Made by a program: the position numbers and the translations under genes | In this document: in pieces, positions 1 to 5,191 of the stretch | Layout: each line of letters begins with the position of its first letter | Position numbering within the stretch: the first letter of the stretch is position 1 | Source of the DNA: Sulfuritalea sp. | GTDB taxonomy: Bacteria > Pseudomonadota > Gammaproteobacteria > Burkholderiales > Rhodocyclaceae | Assembly: GCA_022843505.1 (NCBI GenBank) | Contig: JALHNN010000159.1 | Span: 1-6,499, forward strand | Length of the DNA: 6,499 nt | Reading direction: 5' to 3' | Notes under the pieces: model-generated | The model's database searches: none | Seen by the model: the letters and a program-made list of their open reading frames with translations, nothing else | Told to the model about the DNA's origin: nothing

Positions 1-118
1 CGAGATTCGTACCCTCCTGCGCATGATGGAAATCATCGACCCGACCGACAAGTCGGTCGATGCCTTTATGAAGCTCGACCTCCCGGCAGGCGTGGATGTC
101 GAAATTAAGTTGCAGTAA
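1..118 (+). CDS. rpsJ: 30S ribosomal protein S10, C-terminal part
   Basis: Only the last 38 codons are present (reading from base 2, stop TAA at 116-118); the start lies upstream of the window. The translation runs from EIRTLLRMMEII to a final VDVEIKLQ and aligns by eye with the E. coli S10 C-terminus (EIRTHLRLIDIV to VDVQISLG). S10 sits in the head of the small subunit next to S3 and S14, and in many bacteria also serves as NusE in transcription antitermination. It is normally the first gene of the S10 operon, and here rplC follows after an unusually long 93-base spacer. The EIKLQ ending is one of the features that recall betaproteobacteria. Identification is firm because of both sequence and position. 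Confidence 0.96.
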   Translation, partial: EIRTLLRMMEIIDPTDKSVDAFMKLDLPAGVDVEIKLQ

Positions 119-127
119 GCATTTTCG

Positions 128-145
128 GCGCCAAGGCTTCGGCGC
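128..145 (+). other. Small hairpin in the rpsJ-rplC spacer
   Basis: GCGCC (128-132) pairs with GGCGC (141-145) around an 8-base loop, giving a 5-bp stem in the RNA. It lies 9 bases after the rpsJ stop codon. The same stretch contains the short direct repeat TTCGGCGC (124-131 and 138-145). No T-run follows it, so it is not a terminator. It could stabilise the rpsJ 3' end or mark a processing site. The structure is visible in sequence only and its function is unknown. Confidence 0.45.
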
Positions 146-175
146 TACCGCTGTTTCGTAAAGTTGCTTTCTTAG

Positions 176-200
176 CCCGGCCAATCGTAGCCGGGGTTTT
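176..200 (+). promoter_or_regulatory. Terminator-like hairpin just before the rplC ribosome binding site
   Basis: CCCGGC (176-181) pairs with GCCGGG (190-195) around an 8-base loop, followed by G and TTTT (197-200). The Shine-Dalgarno AGGAG of rplC starts one base after the T-run. The stem is short and the T-run is only four bases, so a full stop to transcription between rpsJ and the rest of the operon is unlikely. Partial attenuation, pausing, or insulation of the rplC start from rpsJ translation are all possible. The pairing is seen directly; the role is inferred. Confidence 0.45.
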
Positions 201-211
201 AGGAGAATAAA

Positions 212-853
212 ATGAGTCTGGGCCTTGTTGGACGCAAGGTCGGCATGACGCGCGTGTTCGCCGAGGATGGTTCATCCATTCCGGTGACCGTGGTGGACGT
301 GTCGAACAATCGCGTCACGCAAATCAAGACGCCTGAAACGGACGGCTATGCCGCCGTGCAGGTGACCTTCGGCAAGCGCCGCGCCAGCCGTGTCAATAAG
401 GCTGCCGCCGGGCATCTCGCCAAGGCCGGTGTCGAAGCCGGGGAAGTTCTCAAGGAATTCCGTGTTGGTGCAGATCAGATCTCCGGTTTCAAACCCGGTG
501 ACGTGATTGCGGCCAGCATTTTCAGCGTCGGCCAGAAGGTTGATGTCAGCGGCACATCGATAGGTAAGGGTTTTGCGGGCGCCATCATGCGCCACAACTT
601 TTCCTCGAATCGTGCCTCGCATGGCAACTCGGTATCCCATAACTCCGCCGGTTCGATCGGCATGGCGCAGGATCCGGGTCGGGTATTTCCTGGCAAGAAA
701 ATGGCCGGCCATTACGGCGATGTGGCGCGCACGACGCAGAACCTGGAAGTGGTTCGCATTGACGAGGCGCGCCAGTTGCTGATGATCCGTGGCGCCGTGC
801 CTGGCGCCAAGGGTGGGGACCTCGTCGTCGCCCCGGCCGTCAAGGCCTCCTAA
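212..853 (+). CDS. rplC: 50S ribosomal protein L3
   Basis: L3 binds 23S rRNA early in assembly and reaches towards the peptidyl-transferase centre with a long extension. The 213-residue product is close to the E. coli length of 209. It begins with the family stretch GLVGRKVGMTRVF (residues 4-16) and carries GKGFAGAIMRHNF (118-130) and HGNSVSHNSAGSIG (137-150), the loop region near the active site. Aligned by count, Gln153 in GMAQDPG corresponds to E. coli Gln150, the residue methylated by PrmB, so that target appears kept. The ATG at 212 has a good Shine-Dalgarno AGGAG at 201-205, six bases upstream. The gene lies 93 bases after rpsJ and 13 bases before rplD. MAQDPGRVF instead of the E. coli QNQTPGKVF fits betaproteobacterial L3 as I remember it. 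Confidence 0.98.
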   Translation: MSLGLVGRKVGMTRVFAEDGSSIPVTVVDVSNNRVTQIKTPETDGYAAVQVTFGKRRASRVNKAAAGHLAKAGVEAGEVLKEFRVGADQISGFKPGDVIAASIFSVGQKVDVSGTSIGKGFAGAIMRHNFSSNRASHGNSVSHNSAGSIGMAQDPGRVFPGKKMAGHYGDVARTTQNLEVVRIDEARQLLMIRGAVPGAKGGDLVVAPAVKAS

Positions 854-866
854 GAGCGGGGATGAC

Positions 867-1487
867 ATGGAACTCAAAGTAATCAACGATCAGGGACAGG
901 CGGCATCGACCGTGACCGCCTCGGATGCCCTGTTTGGCCGCGACTTCAACGAAGCGCTGGTTCATCAGGTTGTGGTTGCCTATCAGGCCAATGCGCGCGC
1001 CGGCAACCGCAAGCAGAAGGACCGAGAAGAAGTTCATCACAGCACCAAGAAGCCTTTCCGTCAGAAAGGTACCGGCCGTGCCCGTGCCGGCATGACGTCT
1101 TCGCCCTTGTGGCGTGGCGGCGGTCGCATCTTCCCGAACTCGCCGGACGAGAATTTCACCCAGAAGGTCAACCGCAAGATGTATCGCGCCGGTGTTGCTG
1201 CAATCCTTTCGCAGCTCGCCCGTGAAGATCGGCTGGCCGTGATCGACAATTTCGCCATCGACGCGCCGAAGACCCGCCTCTTTGCTCAGAAGCTCAAGGC
1301 GATGGGCCTAGACTCGGTACTGCTGGTCACCGATAGCCTCGACGACAATCTGGCGCTGGCGTCACGCAACCTGCCCAACGTCCTGGTGCTTGAGGCGCAG
1401 CAGGCCGATCCGGTCTCGCTGGTCCGTTTTCCCAAGGTGATCTTCACCAAGGGTGCCGTGGCCAAGATCGAGGAGATGCTGGCATGA
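867..1487 (+). CDS. rplD: 50S ribosomal protein L4
   Basis: L4 is a large-subunit protein whose long loop lines the peptide exit tunnel. In E. coli it also represses its own S10 operon by acting on the leader upstream of rpsJ, which lies outside this window. The 206-residue product starts MELKVIN like other L4 proteins. An in-frame ATG at 789 would add 26 residues but lies inside rplC, so the start at 867 is chosen, with purine-rich GAGCGGGG at 854-861 as the ribosome binding site. The globular N-terminus has GRDFNEALVHQVVVAY (25-40). The tunnel loop follows at about 55-100 with KKPFRQKGTGRARAGM (61-76), where Lys67 matches E. coli Lys63, a known erythromycin-resistance site, and is unchanged. 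The C-terminus ends IEEMLA, as in E. coli VEEMLA. The stop overlaps the rplW start (ATGA). Confidence 0.98.
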   Translation: MELKVINDQGQAASTVTASDALFGRDFNEALVHQVVVAYQANARAGNRKQKDREEVHHSTKKPFRQKGTGRARAGMTSSPLWRGGGRIFPNSPDENFTQKVNRKMYRAGVAAILSQLAREDRLAVIDNFAIDAPKTRLFAQKLKAMGLDSVLLVTDSLDDNLALASRNLPNVLVLEAQQADPVSLVRFPKVIFTKGAVAKIEEMLA

Positions 1488-1798
1488 ACAAGAACTTCAA
1501 TCCGGAGCGCCTGCTCCAGGTGCTGGTTGCGCCGCAGATCTCCGAAAAGGCGACCTACATTGCCGACAAGAACGAGCAGGTAGTGTTCATCGTTACGCCG
1601 GACGCCACCAAGCCCGAAGTGAAGGCCGCCGTCGAAATGCTGTTCAAGGTCCAGGTCGAGTCGGTACAGATTGCCAACCTGAAAGGCAAGGTCAAGCGCT
1701 CGGGCCGCACCATCGGTCGGCGCAGCGATATCCGCAAGGCCTTCGTCTGCCTCAAGCCGGGTCAGGAAATCAATTTCGCGGAAGGGGGGGCTGCCTAA
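1484..1798 (+). CDS. rplW: 50S ribosomal protein L23
   Basis: L23 sits beside the exit of the peptide tunnel and is the docking site for trigger factor and the signal recognition particle. The product is 104 residues (E. coli 100). The motif VAPQISEKAT (15-24) contains Glu21, the equivalent of E. coli Glu18 that contacts trigger factor. KGKVKRSGRTIGRRSD (67-82) is the basic rRNA-binding extension typical of the family. The start overlaps the rplD stop by four bases (ATGA, 1484-1487), with GAGGAG at 1470-1475 inside rplD as Shine-Dalgarno, so translational coupling to rplD is likely. The last codons include a run of seven G (1784-1790), which doubles as the Shine-Dalgarno region of rplB. The stop codon directly abuts the rplB ATG. 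Confidence 0.98.
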   Translation: MNKNFNPERLLQVLVAPQISEKATYIADKNEQVVFIVTPDATKPEVKAAVEMLFKVQVESVQIANLKGKVKRSGRTIGRRSDIRKAFVCLKPGQEINFAEGGAA

Positions 1799-2632
1799 AT
1801 GGCTCTGGTAAAAGTTAAACCGACCTCGCCCGGACGCCGTGGTGTCGTCAAGGTCGTCAATGCGAACCTGCACAAGGGCCGTCCGCACGACAGTCTGCTC
1901 GAGAAAAAATCGAAGACCGCCGGGCGCAACACCCATGGCCACATCACCACCCGCCACAAGGGCGGTGGCCACAAGCAGCATTACCGCGTGGTCGACTTCC
2001 GTCGCGACAAGGACGGCATTCCCGGCAAGGTCGAAAACCTGCAGTACGATCCGAATCGTTCGGCCAATATAGCCCTCGTCCTGTATGCCGACGGCGAGCG
2101 CCGCTACATCATCGCCACCAAGGGAATGGTCATCGGCCAGACGGTGCTGAGCGGTTCCGACGCCCCGATCAAGCCGGGCAATGCACTGCCGATCCGCAAC
2201 ATCCCGGTCGGTACCACGATACATTGCGTGGAAATGATGCCGGGCAAGGGTGCGCAGATTGCGCGCTCGGCAGGCACCTCGGTGCAACTCCTGGCCCGCG
2301 AAGGCGCCTACGCCCAGGTTCGTCTGCGTTCCGGCGAGATCCGCCGCATCCATGTCGAATGCCGCGCCACGATCGGCGAGGTCGGCAACGAAGAGCACAG
2401 CCTGCGCAAGATCGGCAAGGCCGGCGCGATGCGCTGGCGCGGTGTGCGACCGACCGTTCGCGGTACGGCGATGAACCCGATCGATCACCCGCATGGCGGC
2501 GGCGAAGGTCGTACCGGCGAGGGGCGCGTGCCCGTCAGCCCGTGGGGCCAGCCGACCAAGGGGTATCGCACTCGAAACAACAAGCGTACGGACGTGATGA
2601 TCGTCCAGCGCAGGCCGAAGGGTAAGAGGTAA
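1799..2632 (+). CDS. rplB: 50S ribosomal protein L2
   Basis: L2 is one of the most conserved large-subunit proteins, needed for subunit association and for activity of the peptidyl-transferase centre. The 277-residue product is close to the E. coli 273. The N-terminal half shows HGHITTRHKGGGHKQHYR (46-63), and the C-terminal half holds the family signature MNPIDHPHGGGEGR (225-238). His230 there, counted with Met1, matches the functionally important E. coli His229 (numbered without Met). The C-terminus is strongly basic (RRPKGKR). There is no gap from rplW: TAA at 1796-1798 is followed at once by ATG, with the G-run at 1784-1790 as ribosome binding site. The N-terminus MALVKVKPTSPGRR resembles betaproteobacterial L2. 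Nothing is missing or broken. Confidence 0.99.
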   Translation: MALVKVKPTSPGRRGVVKVVNANLHKGRPHDSLLEKKSKTAGRNTHGHITTRHKGGGHKQHYRVVDFRRDKDGIPGKVENLQYDPNRSANIALVLYADGERRYIIATKGMVIGQTVLSGSDAPIKPGNALPIRNIPVGTTIHCVEMMPGKGAQIARSAGTSVQLLAREGAYAQVRLRSGEIRRIHVECRATIGEVGNEEHSLRKIGKAGAMRWRGVRPTVRGTAMNPIDHPHGGGEGRTGEGRVPVSPWGQPTKGYRTRNNKRTDVMIVQRRPKGKR

Positions 2633-2635
2633 GCC

Positions 2636-2917
2636 ATGGCACGTTCAATCAAGAAGGGCCCGTTCATCGATGCCCACCTGCTCAAGCGTGTAGATGTCGC
2701 GCGCGCTTCCAACGACAAGCGTCCGATCAAGACCTGGTCGCGCCGTTCGACGATACTGCCGGACTTCGTCGGCTTGACCATCGCCGTACATAACGGCAAG
2801 CAGCACATCCCGGTCTATGTTTCGGAAAACATGGTGGGTCACAAACTTGGCGAGTTCGCGCTGACGCGGACCTTCAAGGGCCACACCGGCGGCAAGAAAG
2901 CCGCGGCGAAGAAGTAA
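2636..2917 (+). CDS. rpsS: 30S ribosomal protein S19
   Basis: S19 lies in the head of the small subunit, where it pairs with S13 and takes part in the intersubunit bridge to L5 and contacts near A-site tRNA. The 93-residue product has the usual start MARSIKKGPF and the family signature IPVYVSENMVGHKLGEFA (58-75) followed by LTRTFKGHTGGKK (76-88). The lysine- and alanine-rich end (KKAAAKK) is normal for the family. The ATG lies three bases after the rplB stop, and the Shine-Dalgarno AAGAGG (2624-2629) is inside the end of rplB at six bases from the start, so the two genes are probably translated in a coupled way. Confidence 0.98.
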   Translation: MARSIKKGPFIDAHLLKRVDVARASNDKRPIKTWSRRSTILPDFVGLTIAVHNGKQHIPVYVSENMVGHKLGEFALTRTFKGHTGGKKAAAKK

Positions 2918-2926
2918 GGAGCGACG

Positions 2927-3256
2927 ATGGAAACCAATGCAAACCTGCGCGGCGTGCGCCTGTCGGCCCAGAAGGGTCGCCTGGTTGCCGACCTCGTTCG
3001 CGGCAAGCCGGTCGATCAGGCGCTGAGCATCCTGGCCTACTCACCCAAGAAGGGTGCCGGCATCATCAAGAAGGTGCTGGAGTCGGCCATCGCCAACGCG
3101 GAACACAACGACGGCGCCGATATCGACGCACTCAAGGTCACCCGCATCTATGTTGAAAAGGGGACCGTGCTGAAGCGGTTCACCGCACGGGCGAAGGGAC
3201 GCGGCAACCGCATTCTCAAGCCCACCTGCCACATCTACGTGACCGTCGGCGCTTAA
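2927..3256 (+). CDS. rplV: 50S ribosomal protein L22
   Basis: L22 has a globular domain on the outside of the large subunit and a long beta-hairpin that lines the narrow part of the exit tunnel. The 109-residue product aligns without gaps to E. coli L22 through residue 100, including LESAIANAEHNDGADIDALK (51-70). The tunnel hairpin is around 80-98 (LKRFTARAKGRGNRI). The LKR at 82-84 corresponds to the MKR whose deletion gives macrolide resistance in E. coli, and it is present. Position 87 is Ala where E. coli has Pro; this looks like a lineage difference, as I recall the same FTARAKGRGNRI in other betaproteobacteria. Shine-Dalgarno AAGGAG (2916-2921) overlaps the rpsS stop codon and sits five bases before the ATG. 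Confidence 0.98.
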   Translation: METNANLRGVRLSAQKGRLVADLVRGKPVDQALSILAYSPKKGAGIIKKVLESAIANAEHNDGADIDALKVTRIYVEKGTVLKRFTARAKGRGNRILKPTCHIYVTVGA

Positions 3257-3265
3257 GGGGAACTC

Positions 3266-4138
3266 ATGGGACAAAAGATTCATCCGACCGGCTTCCGTCT
3301 TTCGGTCACGCGCAACTGGACTTCGCGCTGGTACGCCAACAGCAAGAACTTCCCGCAGATGCTGAAGGAAGACATCGAGGTTCGCGACTACCTGAAAAAG
3401 AAACTGGCTCACGCCTCTGTCGGTCGCGTCGTCATTGAGCGTCCGGCGAAAAATGCGCGCGTCACGGTGTATAGCGCCCGCCCCGGTGTCGTCATCGGCA
3501 AGAAGGGCGAGGACATCGAACACCTGAAGGCGGAACTTCAGCGCAAGATGGGCGTGCCGGTGCACGTCAACATCGAAGAGATCCGCAAGCCCGAGATCGA
3601 CGCCCAGCTGATCGCCGATTCGATCGCCCAGCAGCTCGAAAAGCGCATCATGTTCCGCCGCGCCATGAAGCGGGCCATGCAGAATGCCATGCGCCTCGGC
3701 GCCCAGGGAATCAAGATCATGAGTTCCGGGCGGCTGAACGGCGCCGAAATTGCCCGTCGTGAGTGGTACCGCGAGGGCCGTGTGCCGCTGCATACGCTGC
3801 GTGCCGACATCGACTACGGTACTTCCGAGGCGAAGACAACTTACGGCATCATCGGCATCAAGGTCTGGGTTTTCCGCGGCGAGATGCTGTCGCGTCATGA
3901 TGCGCTGACGGCTGCGCCCGAACCGGCGGCCGACGACCAGCGCAAGCCCCGCCGGAGCCCGGCCAGGAAATCGGAAGGCGAGGCCGATGCCGCGCCAGCG
4001 CGTCGTAGCGCGCCGAAAAAGGCCGAAGAACCAAAGCCTGAGGGTACTGCGGCGCCCAAGGCGCCAGTCAAGCGCGTCCGCAAGGCGCCCGCCAAGGTGG
4101 AAGCTGCCGGCGGCGCAGCGAAAGAAGTCAAGGAGTAA
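3266..4138 (+). CDS. rpsC: 30S ribosomal protein S3 with long C-terminal tail
   Basis: S3 forms part of the mRNA entry channel in the small-subunit head and contributes to the ribosome's mRNA helicase activity. The 290-residue product is much longer than E. coli S3 (233). Residues 1-211 are the normal protein: N-terminal MGQKIHPTGFRL, a type II KH domain with the GxxG loop GKKG (78-81), the basic patch FRRAMKR (130-136) matching the E. coli helicase residues Arg131, Arg132 and Lys135, and the signature GAEIARREWYREGRVPLHTL (159-178). From about residue 212 to 290 the sequence is low-complexity, with about 21 Ala, 19 Lys or Arg and 11 Pro in 79 residues; it is probably disordered and basic. 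The frame is open to a TAA that follows the rplP Shine-Dalgarno, so the tail is not a read-through artefact. Start ATG at 3266 has AAGGGGA at 3255-3261. Confidence 0.98.
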   Translation: MGQKIHPTGFRLSVTRNWTSRWYANSKNFPQMLKEDIEVRDYLKKKLAHASVGRVVIERPAKNARVTVYSARPGVVIGKKGEDIEHLKAELQRKMGVPVHVNIEEIRKPEIDAQLIADSIAQQLEKRIMFRRAMKRAMQNAMRLGAQGIKIMSSGRLNGAEIARREWYREGRVPLHTLRADIDYGTSEAKTTYGIIGIKVWVFRGEMLSRHDALTAAPEPAADDQRKPRRSPARKSEGEADAAPARRSAPKKAEEPKPEGTAAPKAPVKRVRKAPAKVEAAGGAAKEVKE

Positions 4139-4141
4139 GCC

Positions 4142-4555
4142 ATGCTGCAACCTGCACGCAGGAAATACAGGAAGGAACAGAAGGGACGCAATACGGGTCT
4201 TGCGACCCGGGGCGCCAAGGTCAGCTTCGGCGAGTATGGTCTGAAGGCGATCGGTCGCGGCCGCCTTACGGCCCGTCAGATCGAGGCTGCCCGTCGTGCG
4301 ATGACCCGTCACATCAAGCGCGGCGGACGCATCTGGATTCGCATTTTCCCGGACAAGCCGATCTCCAAGAAGCCGCTTGAGGTGCGCATGGGCAACGGCA
4401 AGGGCTCCCCCGAATATTGGGTGGCCGAGATCCAACCGGGGAAGGTGTTGTACGAAATGGATGGCGTGGACGAGACGCTGGCGCGCGAGGCGTTCCGCCT
4501 GGCAGCTGCCAAGCTGCCGCTCGAGACCACGTTCGTCACTCGTCACTTGGGGTAA
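4142..4555 (+). CDS. rplP: 50S ribosomal protein L16
   Basis: L16 binds late in large-subunit assembly, organises helices around the A site and contacts the elbow of tRNA. The 137-residue product is one longer than E. coli. It starts MLQPARRKYRKEQKGRN and contains FGLKA-like FGEYGLKAIGRGRLTARQIE (29-48) and WIRIFPDKPISKKPLEVRMG (65-84). Arg82 matches E. coli Arg81, the residue hydroxylated by the oxygenase RoxA (YcfD); whether this organism has that enzyme cannot be seen here. The end GKVLYEMDGVDETLAREAFR (100-119) is also typical. The Shine-Dalgarno AAGGAG (4130-4135) lies within the last codons of rpsC, three bases separate stop and start, and coupling is likely. Confidence 0.98.
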   Translation: MLQPARRKYRKEQKGRNTGLATRGAKVSFGEYGLKAIGRGRLTARQIEAARRAMTRHIKRGGRIWIRIFPDKPISKKPLEVRMGNGKGSPEYWVAEIQPGKVLYEMDGVDETLAREAFRLAAAKLPLETTFVTRHLG

Positions 4556-4560
4556 GAGAC

Positions 4561-4755
4561 ATGAAGGCAAGCGAATTGAGAACGAAAGGCGCAGAGGAGC
4601 TGCAAAAGGAGTTGCTGGACCTGCGCAAGGCCCAGTTCGGCCTGCGCATGCAGGTGGCAACCCAGCAATTGACCAATACGAGCCAGCTTGGCAAGGTGCG
4701 CAAGGACATCGCGCGGATCAAGACCATACAGCGTGAGAAGGCGGTGGCGAAATGA
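4561..4755 (+). CDS. rpmC: 50S ribosomal protein L29
   Basis: L29 is a small helical protein at the tunnel exit next to L23. The 64-residue product (E. coli 63) starts MKASELRTKGAEELQKELLD and continues with LRKAQFGLRMQVATQQLTNT (21-40), the conserved core of this two-helix family. The length, the start and the place between rplP and rpsQ all agree. The ATG follows the rplP stop by five bases. The ribosome binding site is modest, with GGGG at 4549-4552 eight bases upstream being the best candidate, so translation may depend on ribosomes arriving from rplP. The stop overlaps the rpsQ start as ATGA. Confidence 0.97.
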   Translation: MKASELRTKGAEELQKELLDLRKAQFGLRMQVATQQLTNTSQLGKVRKDIARIKTIQREKAVAK

Positions 4756-5024
4756 CCGAAACCAGTACCCAGACCGTGAGGCGGACCCTGCAGGGGCGCG
4801 TCGTCTCGGACAAGATGCAGAAGACGGTGACCGTGCTGATCGAACGCAAGGTGAAACATCCCGTGATCGGCAAGATCATGACGCGCTCGAAGAAATACCA
4901 CGCCCACGTCGAGGGCCTTGAGGCCGCATCGGGCGACCTGGTGCAGATCGAGGAGTGCGCCCCGATATCGAAGACCAAGGCCTGGCGCGTCGCCAAGGTG
5001 TTGGAAAAGGCGCGCATCGTCTGA
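4752..5024 (+). CDS. rpsQ: 30S ribosomal protein S17
   Basis: S17 is a primary 16S rRNA-binding protein of the small-subunit body with an OB-type fold. The 90-residue product is slightly longer than E. coli (84), mainly at the N-terminus. It shows RTLQGRVVSDKMQKTVTV (11-28), RKVKHPVIGK (32-41) and the family stretch PISKTKAWRV (71-80). The start overlaps the rpmC stop by four bases (ATGA, 4752-4755), with GAAGG at 4737-4741 as an upstream Shine-Dalgarno, so coupling to rpmC is likely. It is the last gene of the S10 operon. The next 167 bases hold no gene and carry the spc promoter. No convincing terminator follows it, so some transcription probably reads on into rplN. Confidence 0.98.
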   Translation: MTETSTQTVRRTLQGRVVSDKMQKTVTVLIERKVKHPVIGKIMTRSKKYHAHVEGLEAASGDLVQIEECAPISKTKAWRVAKVLEKARIV

Positions 5025-5051
5025 TTTCCTTGCATTTGCTGCAACAAGTAG

Positions 5052-5079
5052 TTGACAACACCGGGGCGCAGGATAAAAT
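5052..5079 (+). promoter_or_regulatory. spc operon promoter, sigma70 type
   Basis: A perfect -35 box TTGACA (5052-5057) is followed after 16 bases by TAAAAT (5074-5079), one mismatch from TATAAT. Transcription should start near 5085-5088. The discriminator between the -10 box and the expected start (CTCGCCT, 5080-5086) is GC-rich, a feature linked in proteobacteria to inhibition by ppGpp and DksA. The position, between rpsQ and rplN, is the same as the E. coli spc promoter. The -35 box begins 28 bases after the rpsQ stop. The boxes are seen directly; activity and start site are inferred. Confidence 0.85.
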
Positions 5080-5094
5080 CTCGCCTCTTTGCTC

Positions 5095-5119
5095 CGCCGG
5101 GTGAGTCTGTTTCCCGGCG
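5095..5119 (+). promoter_or_regulatory. rplN leader hairpin 1
   Basis: CGCCGGG (5095-5101) pairs perfectly with CCCGGCG (5113-5119), a 7-bp GC stem with an 11-base loop (5102-5112). It begins about ten bases after the predicted transcription start. The loop contains AGTCT (5104-5108), complementary to AGACT at 5142-5146 in the linker further down, so a pseudoknot is possible. No T-run follows, so it does not look like a terminator. Confidence 0.6.
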
Positions 5120-5123
5120 ATCC

Positions 5124-5138
5124 AGCCCCTAGCGGGCT
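5124..5138 (+). promoter_or_regulatory. rplN leader hairpin 2
   Basis: AGCCC (5124-5128) pairs with GGGCT (5134-5138) around a five-base loop. The last two bases of its 3' arm (5137-5138) are also the first two bases of CTCCAA, the sequence complementary to the rplN Shine-Dalgarno. Formation of this hairpin and full sequestration of the ribosome binding site are therefore partly exclusive. It is shorter and weaker than its two neighbours. Confidence 0.5.
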
Positions 5139-5148
5139 CCAAGACTGA

Positions 5149-5171
5149 TCGCGGCGCCTGGTTCGCCGCGA
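5149..5171 (+). promoter_or_regulatory. rplN leader hairpin 3
   Basis: TCGCGGCG (5149-5156) pairs with CGCCGCGA (5164-5171), an 8-bp stem with a seven-base loop, ending six bases before the rplN Shine-Dalgarno. It is the strongest hairpin of the leader. The following AATTAAG is not a terminator T-run, and a terminator would be illogical directly before a start codon. It probably brings the anti-Shine-Dalgarno CTCCAA close to the ribosome binding site. Confidence 0.6.
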
Positions 5172-5177
5172 ATTAAG

Positions 5178-5183
5178 TTGGAG
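5178..5183 (+). promoter_or_regulatory. Ribosome binding site of rplN
   Basis: TTGGAG lies eight bases before the ATG at 5192. This spacing decides the start: another ATG at 5184 directly abuts the Shine-Dalgarno and would encode only Met-Lys-Lys before a stop that overlaps the rplN start. Confidence 0.8.
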
Positions 5184-5191
5184 ATGAAAAA

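Larger units (their letters stand above)
5137..5183 (+). promoter_or_regulatory. Possible Shine-Dalgarno sequestering helix of rplN
   Basis: CTCCAA (5137-5142) is the exact reverse complement of TTGGAG (5178-5183), the Shine-Dalgarno of rplN. The six-base-pair helix would enclose hairpin 3 and block ribosome access to rplN. Two of its bases are shared with hairpin 2 and one with the possible loop-1 pseudoknot, so the leader can be drawn in at least two alternative folds. This is the usual logic of a translational operator for a ribosomal protein, but no ligand can be named from the sequence. The complementarity is seen directly; the regulation is inferred. Confidence 0.45.

Noticed and set aside
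789..866. Longer N-terminus of L4 from the ATG at 789
   Set aside because: The extra 26 residues overlap rplC in another frame and are absent from L4 proteins. The ATG at 867 gives the normal MELKV start and has a ribosome binding site in the gap.
1784..1790. Run of seven G at the end of rplW as a frameshift or phase-variation site
   Set aside because: It encodes Gly-Gly in a normal L23 tail and doubles as the rplB Shine-Dalgarno. The frame is intact and an essential gene is not expected to phase-vary.
1286..2494. A 402-codon open frame on the minus strand opposite rplD, rplW and rplB
   Set aside because: Same cause as the other antisense frame: a shadow of highly conserved genes. The Asp/Leu/Gly-rich translation resembles no family I know.
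3041..4660. A 539-codon open frame on the minus strand opposite rplV, rpsC, rplP and rpmC
   Set aside because: It lies antisense to four certain ribosomal genes. Its length comes from high GC and strong third-position bias. The translation has no recognisable domain.
5030..5044. TTGCA/TGCAA hairpin after rpsQ as an S10 operon terminator
   Set aside because: The stem is only five mostly weak pairs and no T-run follows.
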